Assembly (NCBI GenBank): GCA_910592005.1
Contig: CAJVPP010003433.1
Location: forward strand, 1-11,645
Length of the DNA: 11,645 bases
Reading direction: 5' to 3'
From: Funneliformis mosseae
Lineage: Eukaryota; Glomeromycota; Glomeromycetes; Glomerales; Glomeraceae
Shown: positions 1 through 6,959 of the stretch, one piece after another
Layout of the letters: every line of letters starts with the position of its first letter
Position numbering within the stretch: position 1 is the stretch's first letter
The notes under the pieces: generated by a model
Databases searched by the model: none
The model's input: the letters and a program-made list of their open reading frames with translations, nothing else
Told to the model about the DNA's origin: nothing
Made by a program: the position numbers and the translations under genes

Positions 1-242
1 ATAAAATACATAGAAAAATATAACTAATATGTCTAATATATCAACTATATCAACTATGTTAACTATGTCAACTATGTCAAATATGTCTGACATATCATAT
101 ATGTCAATTATGTTAAATCGGTCAATCTTCTGCGCCATATGAGCTGCGTCACATTTACCCGTTCACAATATCTTCTTTTCTTTTTGTAGGATTCACTTAA
201 TCTCGCAATATTATCATAGGCTTTTCTTTTACCTTTTGGCAT
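1..242 (-). pseudogene. Unrecognised small minus-strand frame, perhaps a broken or partial gene
   Basis: A minus-strand ATG at 242-240 opens a 44-codon frame to a TAA at 110-108. It begins MPKGKRKAYDNIARLSES and continues very basic (KKKRR). A second minus frame is stop-free from 162 to the left window edge. It contains an ATG at 138-136 and then the Asp-Ile-Val-like tripeptide repeat made by the minisatellite. The two frames overlap near 160 and would join through a single frame shift, giving a basic N-terminus followed by a repetitive tail. This could be a decayed gene, a real gene with an error or small intron, or chance. I do not recognise the family. Local base composition is less A+T-rich than the flanks, which mildly favours former coding. 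Confidence 0.3.
27..116. repeat. 9-bp minisatellite, about 10 units
   Basis: Ten consecutive 9-bp units fill this stretch, with consensus close to CTATGTCAA. The two units at 63-80 are identical and the others differ at one to four positions (ATATATCAA, CTATGTTAA, ACATATCAT). The period never slips. Because 9 is a multiple of 3, each strand has a frame that reads as a tripeptide repeat: Thr/Asn-Met/Ile-Ser on plus and Asp-Ile-Val-like on minus. Whether it is translated is unknown. Confidence 0.9.
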
Positions 243-466
243 TCTATTTATGTGAATTTTGAATTTTTTTTCTCATAATCTATCTAATCGTCAGCTTCTG
301 ATTCTTATTAAAGATAAGTAATAGTAAACAAAGTGTATTTTTTTAACATATTAGTAATAAGAAATATTTTTAATATTTTATTTTCTTTACTTTTAGGACT
401 GATATGAATTTTTTAATAATACATGAAAAATATTATGTAAAAAAATTTTTATTTTAAATCAAATTA

Positions 467-1833
467 TTAATTACTAACAATTTCAATATTATTATCTAAC
501 TCTTTTAAATTTTCTTTTTCATATTCTTCAATTAATTTATCAATTTCTTCATATATCATATCATCTTCTAATCCATTCAACAAATTAGAGATAGAACATT
601 TTTTGAATGAATAAAAAATAATTTGATTTGAAATAACATCCTAAACTCTTTTAATTCAGCCATATATATTACTAATCTTTGCCTTTTTAAGTTAACTACT
701 GCAATTACATCTAAATCACTTTTATTCATCTATTCATGCTATTTATTTTGCAAATTATCTTTAAAAGGTTTATTAATAAATATATCTAATGATTAACATA
801 CAATAATTAATTCTGCAGAAATAACAGCTAACTAAAAATTATGTTGTCTGAATTTAATTTTAACACTTTCCTCCAAATGATCATGAAAAGAATCATAAAC
901 CATCATGGCAAGTTGTTTTGATAAATTTTCAGACATCCTAATTTTAAATAAAAAATCTATAAAATTTTTCATTAAATCTGAAGTCATCTATCTATTATCT
1001 TAGAACTAACAAATAACATTTTTTGGAATAACTTTACCTCAAAGAAGTTGTTTACTCTTAAAATATAAATTGAAAGATACTTTGTACTATCTTATAATTA
1101 TATTAAATTTATTATATTAGTTTTGAATTAATAAATATAAAAATAAAAAGATAAAATTAATATCTATTGAATAAGTTAAAACTACAGTAAAATGATTTTT
1201 ATCATTTTCAATAGTATGAATATGTATTGTTTTATTTCCTTTATTATTAACTGTCATATTTTCTACCATATCAAACTACACTGGGTTTCATCTATATTAA
1301 AAATACTATTCAAATCGAAATTATATTATGTTCTCAATCTTATAATAAATCGTTTAAATTCATCCAATTTTTGTTCTATATCTTTAGGCAATTTTTGTGA
1401 ACTTTTGGTCTTTCTTCTTAATGATAAATCATATCTCTTCATAGAATAATTAATCCAAGTAAGATTTTCTTGAAACTTATATTCTTCTGCTAAATATAAT
1501 ATTTAAATTGAAAGTTCTTTGAGAATTTTAATCATTTATAATCTTATTGAAATATAATTAACAATAAGCCCTTTTTTTCTTTGTTCAATTATCCAACTAT
1601 ATAAAAGATTTTCTGCTTCAAGATAAAAGACTTTTCTTCCTAAAACTTTAGTACTTTTTTTTTGTTTTTTTCTTTTCATTTATTATTCACTTTATTTATC
1701 TTTCTATCATTAGAGTATTTAAATTAAAATACTTTGCTATAGTATTTCTTCTATGTTTTTGAGCATACTTAACCACTATTAATTTTTTTTCAAAAGAATA
1801 TGATGTATGTTGTTTTATACTTATTTTTTTATG
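467..1833 (-). pseudogene. Degraded Tigger/pogo-like DDE transposase
   Basis: Read on the minus strand in shifting frames, this is a CENP-B-type pogo/Tigger transposase. The N-terminal helix-turn-helix is near 1800-1700 (YSFEKKLIVVKYAQKH). A second DNA-binding segment follows from 1679 (EAENLLYSWIIEQRKKG). The first catalytic Asp is at 1292-1290 in an IDET motif. The second Asp is at 894-892 in VYDSF, followed by LEESVK. The third is at 786-784 (SLDIFINKPFK), 36 codons later. A recognisable acidic, Lys-rich C-terminus ends at a TAA at 469-467. The intact protein would cut and paste its own element using TIRs. Decay is heavy. In-frame stops lie at 1538-1536, 1505-1503, 1328-1326, 1278-1276, 990-988, 834-832, 795-793, 741-739 and 732-730. 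Frame changes occur near 1690, near 1284 (one base lost after DET) and near 610. The stretch around 1140-1030 is hard to align. Family identity is confident; exact ends are not, and no clear terminal inverted repeat pair was found. Confidence 0.87.
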
Positions 1834-1992
1834 TTATTTTTTTTTACAAGTAACAGAAAAAAAAAATTAGTTTGAATAATCAATAAATATCATTTAATTC
1901 TAACTTAAAGTGAAAATTTTATGGAAATTTAATTTAGTTACACAAAATTGTCTTTCATTTCAGTTTTTGGAATAGACAAAATTTTATATTTG

Positions 1993-2071
1993 AGATGCTT
2001 AAATTTGAGGATGTTTAATTTTAGTTTATACAAATATTATAGCAAAAGTGATAAAGATGCTTAAATTTGAG
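1993..2071. repeat. Short direct repeats near transposase 5' end
   Basis: A perfect 17-bp repeat, AGATGCTTAAATTTGAG, occurs at 1993-2009 and 2055-2071. A degenerate third copy (ATGTTTAATTTTAG) is at 2011-2024. They lie 160-240 bp beyond the 5' end of the transposase pseudogene, where terminal or subterminal repeats of a pogo-type element would be expected. No matching inverted copy was found to the left of the pseudogene, so assignment to the element is inference. Confidence 0.5.
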
Positions 2072-2085
2072 ATTTTATGGTATTA

Positions 2086-2220
2086 TGCATATACTATTTT
2101 AAAAAAATTTGTGCATATTAAAATTATTTTGTGCACATATAATATCATAAAAATATGCATATTTTGCACATGATTTTTGGTTTAGATTTTATATACTACT
2201 CTAATGCACATTTTAAACTA
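2086..2220. repeat. TGCA-rich imperfect dyad region
   Basis: Six TGCAT/TGCAC cores lie at 2086, 2112, 2132, 2156, 2165 and 2205. The segment near 2097-2116 (TTTTAAA then GTGCAT) is loosely mirrored at 2205-2218 (TGCACATTTTAAA), making an imperfect inverted repeat. It may be an end of a decayed small element next to the transposase remnant, or a chance product of A+T-rich DNA. No function is claimed. Confidence 0.3.
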
Positions 2221-3602
2221 AAAATTTATCTGTAATAAAATAATTTTTCATACATAATAATTTATCTAAATTATATCTTTAATATTATTTTTACATAATT
2301 TATAATTGGCATTTAATTTACCTTTTCATAACCTACATTTAATTAACATTATTTAGTTCATTATTTTATTATCTATTAATTAATATTAATTATCTGATTT
2401 AAAAACTGTATTTCTTATCTTTGATTGCTTATTTTAAATTTTAGATTCATCTTACTTATTATGAATGTATTAAATTTATATGTTATATAATTTGAACTAT
2501 TATTAAATATAAATAAAGTAATACAGTTTAAAAAAATTGCTTTAAAAATTAGTATGATTTTTATTTTTACTTATTTAATTGTTTAGAAACTTTTCTGATC
2601 TTTTTCTAGTTAAAGATAAATTTAAGTTTTTTAGGTATAAAAAGATTTTGCTAATATTATTATAAGTTTAATTTAAGTTGATTGCATTTTTTTATCAAAA
2701 ATTTATTAATCATGATAGAATGATTATTTTCTTTCTTATATAATGATAATTTTCTGAATTTTGCTTATATGTTTCATTTTTATTATTTGAATAAAATATT
2801 TATTTTTTAACATTATAAAAATTATTTTTTTTGTTAAGTCTCAATATTAAAATATCCTTTTCATATTATTACCTTCATACTTTATTATATTCTTTTTATA
2901 GTTATAGATTTTATCTAAAATATTTACTAATATTTTATGATATTAATATATTCATAATCATTATAGTATATACCTTATATAATACAAGTAATATTATAAT
3001 TTAGTTTAATATTTTTTAACCATTTATAATATACTTAATTTATCTTATTTTGTAATTAAAAAAATACCTATATATATTAAATTAATATATTGCAATTTTT
3101 GTATTATTCATTATTCTTAATAAATATTTTTAATTTTAATAAATTAGTTTTTAAATCTTATGATCAAATCTAAATATAGTATTCTTTCATTATATTCTTA
3201 TCATTTATTAGTTATATTATTTTTTATATTTATTTTGATAGCTTATTGAAAGATGATTATATTGAAGCTAATACTTAGTTTAATAATAAATAGTTTATAT
3301 TTATATAGAGTATTATCAATAAAAACTAATTGCATAACTTCTATAATAGTTTTTGTTTTAACTTTTTATTATTATTTAATCTTCTTAAATAGTTTATTTT
3401 TGTTAAATTTAAATAAATTTAATGATTTTTATTTTTTTTTAAGTTTGATTTTCAAACTTTTAATTCATTTTTTAGATTAAGCTAATCATTATATTTATTT
3501 TTTATATTATTTAAAAATTGTCTGAATTTGATTATTTTTTATAAGTATTAAAATATCTAAAGTTTCTTTTCCAGCTTTTATAAAAAAATTACTTAAACTA
3601 TA

Positions 3603-3641
3603 TTTATCAAAATAAGTTGATTTTTTAGTTATTTTGATAAA
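3603..3641. repeat. Perfect 13-bp inverted repeat (hairpin)
   Basis: The arm TTTATCAAAATAA (3603-3615) is exactly complementary to TTATTTTGATAAA (3629-3641), with a 13-base spacer. Such dyads arise by chance in A+T-rich DNA, but a perfect 13-bp stem is somewhat notable. No flanking gene suggests a terminator role. Confidence 0.6.
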
Positions 3642-3862
3642 ATAAATTTTATATTTTTTTACATTACTTAATTAAATTAATTTTCTTTATTTTTATCTTT
3701 ATTTAATAAATTAATTTTATTTTAATTATTATTATTTTTATTTTCTTATCATCAATTTGTAATTTTTTATAAATATTATATTACTAATTTGTTTTTACTC
3801 TTTATAATATTTTTTTTTAATAAGTATTAAAACATAAAAAAATTAAAGTAAAATAATTAATT

Positions 3863-4042
3863 TTATATAAAAATTTTATATATATCACTGATTTGATTAT
3901 ATCCCAATTTTCCAAAAACTATTTTTTTAAATGGATGATTTTTCAAAAATCTTAAATATATAGGCAAAGTTATTATAATATAAACTGAAATTTTCAGAAT
4001 AATATCTAATATTAAACTGATTCTTAATTCAATAATTTCATT
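3863..4042 (-). other. Stop-free 59-codon minus frame, possible coding remnant
   Basis: Within the A+T-rich desert, the minus frame from 4042 to a TAA at 3865-3863 is open for 59 codons. It starts right after two consecutive stops and has no ATG. The translation has a hydrophobic membrane-like stretch (ISLILDIILKISVYIIITL) and then a polar segment (FLKNHPFKKIVFGKLGYNQ) that looks more protein-like than its surroundings. I do not recognise it. It may be an exon fragment or fossil of a transposon or gene, or chance. Confidence 0.2.
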
Positions 4043-4784
4043 TTACTATATATATCATATAAAATTTTTTTGAACTTTAAATTATAATAACTTTAAAAAT
4101 TATATAATATCTTAAAAAATAAATTGATAAAATATTAAACATATATTATTCTATAATTTTATTAATTTAAATTTTTAAATCATTGTTTTATTTTTAATTT
4201 ATAATTTTTTAAAGTTATATGAATTTTATGAATTTATAGGTAATAATCATTATTATTATCATATATATTTAAAAATATAATTATATTTTATTTAAATATT
4301 AAAAAATAAAATTAAATTAAATTGATTACTATTTGCAAATTTGTAAATATTTTTTTAATTTATAAAAATATAATAATTAGAATTATTGTAAATTATTATA
4401 AATTCTGATACTTTTATAACATATTTTTCTTCTATTGTATAAGAATAAGATAAGCAATTTTTTTTAAATCTATTGCATATATTAGAATACTTTAGTAATC
4501 AGCTTTTAATTATAATAAGTATTACTTAAATACTTTTATAAAGATTTTAGTAAAATCTTAATATATTGAAAAAGTCAGAAGATTATAAAGAATTCAAATA
4601 TGTAAATTAATCTATTAGTCAAAAAAGTTACAACTATATAATAATGAATAGATATAAAATAAATAGAGTAAAAATTTTATTATTTTAGAAATAAATTATT
4701 TGATTCAAATTTTAATTAAAATTAATAACTTGCTTTATATTAAATAATCTGAATTCATTAAAATAACATAAATCAGTATTGGAT

Positions 4785-4915
4785 GGTAAATAACTAGGTA
4801 ATAATAAATGTATCAATACTTATTTAAAATTTGGATTTTTTTTTAGGACTAATGGCCAAACCTGCTAAAGGCCAATACTGCCATAAATTAAACCTATTAT
4901 TTACCAAAAGTATTA
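4785..4915. repeat. Imperfect inverted repeat bounding a 131-bp segment
   Basis: GGTAAATAACTAGGT at 4785-4799 is mirrored by ACCTATTATTTACC at 4902-4915 with one base of difference in length. Weaker complementarity continues inward about 10 bp, and a CAGTATTGG-like string occurs on both sides. The enclosed DNA includes TGGCC-AAACCTGCTAAA-GGCCA (from about 4854), itself a small stem. The size and structure fit a MITE-like element or a structured site, but no target-site duplication was recognised. Confidence 0.4.
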
Positions 4916-4924
4916 TCACGTGAT
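4915..4924. promoter_or_regulatory. E-box palindrome ATCACGTGAT
   Basis: This perfect 10-bp palindrome contains CACGTG, the core bound by bHLH factors. Its ATCACGTG part fits the RTCACRTG consensus of the yeast Cbf1 site (established knowledge). It sits about 2 kb upstream of the SH3 gene start, right at the border of the A+T-rich desert. Use in this fungus is inference. Confidence 0.3.
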
Positions 4925-4999
4925 TATTTTCTTATTTGACATCATTTCTGCGCCCTCCACTAACCAGTAAATATTTTGACTAACTGGAACAGGAAAAGG

Positions 5000-6540
5000 G
5001 CTTTTGTTTACATCATTTCGTGAAAAAAAATTCTTTCGAAGTTAAATTAAAGAGAATAAAGAATATTATTTATTTATAATTGAGTAACTTCACATTGTGA
5101 TGCTAATGAATAGTTTGCAGCTCTGAAGTCACAACCGAAAAATGTATTCATGTGTAACTGTGTTAAGATCCAAAGTTTTGCATAACACTTGTGAAATAAT
5201 TATATTTATAAAATATGGAACAATCAGCGGATATTAAAGGATTAACGAACCAATATCATAATGTATTACCGACCGTTATTGTTAAATGATATATGGCTTA
5301 GCTTATATGCCAAGTTTGAAATAAGAACTATGATCATTCATTCTCAATTATTCTAATTTTAGTTTGGAACCTGATTTTCCTTAACAATCGACCCAAATAT
5401 TTTTTTTTAATATTGACGTGCTTTTTTTTTTATCAAATACTTTTTGGTATCCATTGATGTCTATTTTCATGAGTGGGATATATCACAACATTAGAATTTC
5501 CGACTTTGCACTGTATTTCACAAATTAATTAGAGGGAGTGTTTATTTATTTTACAAAACAGGTACAAAAAGATTGTTCACGTCGAACGCTTATGATCAGA
5601 AAATTTATTTGCTAAAAAAAATAAACAAAATATTTATATATAAATTTTAGATTAACGACTGAAACGATGGAATTATGTGTTTTGGCATAAAAGACCAATT
5701 GATATACTATGTGATTTATGCATCCATAAAAAAGTTTCTTTAGCATATATTCAGTGATTCGTTGTAGAATTTCATCAAAGGGATATTGTTGAATTCTTTG
5801 ATTGTTTAACAAAGACTCTATATTGATTTTAATAACTTTTTTAAAATTCCATCTTGTTTCATATGTTATTTCACGAGATTTGTGACAATAAAATAAGAAA
5901 ATATATTTTTTTTCTTTCTTTACATGTATATGTATATCGCATGTTAATATGTACTGTACGATGTTAGAAACTCAATGAACGAAACATAAAGTAGACATTC
6001 TCGATTGTGCTACTAGTAATTTTCAAGATTCTGCACTTAGTATTTACATAATCGATTAATCAATATATTAAAAAGGTATTACGAATGAACATATGCAATT
6101 TCATAGAAATTCCAGAGAGTTGTCCCCATTAACACAATGATTTCCTGTTCTGTTCAATCTTATTTGGATCAGTTATAAACCTTAAAAAAAAAAAAATTCT
6201 TTGAATAATCTTAGTATCTTGAAGTTGATTATTCATATTCAATGAATGAATGAATTTCATAATTAAGAATTTTTTTTATTACTTTATGACGAAAAACAAA
6301 AGGATATCTTATGAAAGGTATTGGCACAGTTTACCTTACAGATCTTCTTTCGTACACTGATTTTTTGACAAGCTTTGCATGAATTTTGTTTACTCCATTA
6401 TTAATCATGAATCGTTAACCATGGAAAATCCGTCCATTTCCTCCAAGTGCAAAAATAGTTATCATTCGAAAAGAAATTCTTTTGTGTAATTATATTAATA
6501 AAAAACTTTCTTTGATGCGTTTCGGAGAAAAACAAATATG
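5000..6540. other. Intergenic stretch, no confident gene
   Basis: Composition is less A+T-rich than the desert to the left. Only short frames occur: a 24-codon plus frame at 5215-5289 beginning MEQSADIKGLTNQYHN, a 22-codon plus frame starting at the ATG at 6421, and the longer stop-free minus frame at 5612-5971 listed separately. A TTCTAATTTTAG string at 5352-5363 resembles a branch-plus-acceptor site but no matching exon could be assembled. It may contain promoter elements, untranslated exons or a non-coding RNA; none can be shown from sequence alone. Confidence 0.5.
5612..5971 (-). other. 119-codon stop-free minus frame, possible exon
   Basis: The minus frame between a TGA at 5974-5972 and a TAG at 5614-5612 is open for 119 codons. 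The only in-frame ATG is late (5746-5744). The middle part looks protein-like, with mixed charged and polar residues (RWNFKKVIKINIESLLNNQR and YPFDEILQRITEYMLKK). The ends are low-complexity (KKEKKYIFLF at the N side, KYFVYFF at the C side). A good donor-like GTAAAG lies at about 5923-5918 and a TTTCAG at about 5665-5660, so only part may be exon. No family is recognised. It could be an internal exon, a decayed gene or an unusually long chance frame. Confidence 0.25.
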
Positions 6541-6542
6541 TA

Positions 6543-6848
6543 ATGATTCTTAATAATGAAAAAAGCGTGGCTCCTTATCCAAAAATGGAAAATGTGTGGC
6601 GAGGTTTTATCGGAGTTTTAAATGTTGAAGTAATTTCCATCGATTTTTATCGAATTTTTTTTTGTGCGACTCAACTTGGCTATTTAGAAATTCCCTTTTG
6701 TTATGGTTCTCTTTTATATAGAGAAACGTCGCCGCCAAAAAAAATTTTATTCTTTTTCCTCTTCTAAAAATTTTTATATTCTTGTAAAATAAACAGTTTT
6801 CTTCCTTTTATTAAATTTCGTTACTTACTTACCTACCTACCTACCTAC

Positions 6849-6881
<33 letters not shown>

Positions 6882-6959
6882 ATTTCATCCTCCTTTTCAG
6901 TTTTGAATTATTTAGTCACTAGTAAAGTGTTTTTTTTTTTTTTTTCCTTTTTGAAATAA
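6543..6959 (+). promoter_or_regulatory. Upstream/leader region of the SH3 gene
   Basis: A TATATA string at 6715-6720 is followed by GAGAAACGTCGCCGCC, a local G+C peak that could mark a core promoter. Further on, a GTAAAA at 6784 and a pyrimidine-rich TCCTCCTTTTCAG ending at 6900 could bound a 117-bp leader intron. A T-rich tract (6931-6952) precedes the start codon. A 74-codon frame at 6543-6767 (from MILNNEKSVAPYPK) also lies here. It matches nothing I know and ends in a Phe-rich low-complexity run, so I treat it as leader or chance rather than a gene. All assignments are inference. Confidence 0.3.
6821..6879. repeat. Compound microsatellite (ACTT/ACCT)n then (ATT)10
   Basis: TTACTTACTT is followed by four perfect ACCT units (6831-6846), a short ACT bridge, then ten perfect ATT units (6850-6879). 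It lies 80 bp upstream of the SH3 gene start, probably in its leader or leader intron, so length variation between strains could affect that gene. Confidence 0.9.

Larger units (their letters stand above)
2230..4770. other. Extreme A+T-rich stretch without a convincing gene
   Basis: Sampled blocks have roughly 10-15% G+C, and some 60-base blocks (such as 4261-4320) contain none. Short open frames such as 3253-3480 (+) encode only Phe/Leu/Ile/Asn-rich strings expected from T-rich DNA, so I do not call them genes. A few segments have slightly higher G+C and may be old coding remnants, notably 3863-4042 on minus. The most likely nature is long-decayed transposon or intergenic DNA. Confidence 0.75.

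Noticed and set aside
1192..1449. 85-codon plus-strand open frame
   Set aside because: It lies antisense to the transposase pseudogene, whose minus-strand translation gives recognisable motifs in the same interval; the plus translation is low-complexity.
240..2230. Terminal inverted repeats and TA duplications of the pogo-like element
   Set aside because: I compared the left flank (240-466) with the right flank (1834-2230) by eye and found no convincing inverted pair.
3253..3480. 75-codon plus-strand frame resembling a membrane protein
   Set aside because: The hydrophobic look comes from T-rich codons (Phe, Leu, Ile). Composition matches the surrounding desert and no motif is visible.
2230..4924. 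Point centromere suggested by an A+T-rich core next to a CDEI-like site
   Set aside because: Point centromeres are restricted to budding yeasts, no CDEIII-like partner was seen, and a lone CACGTG site is common in promoters.
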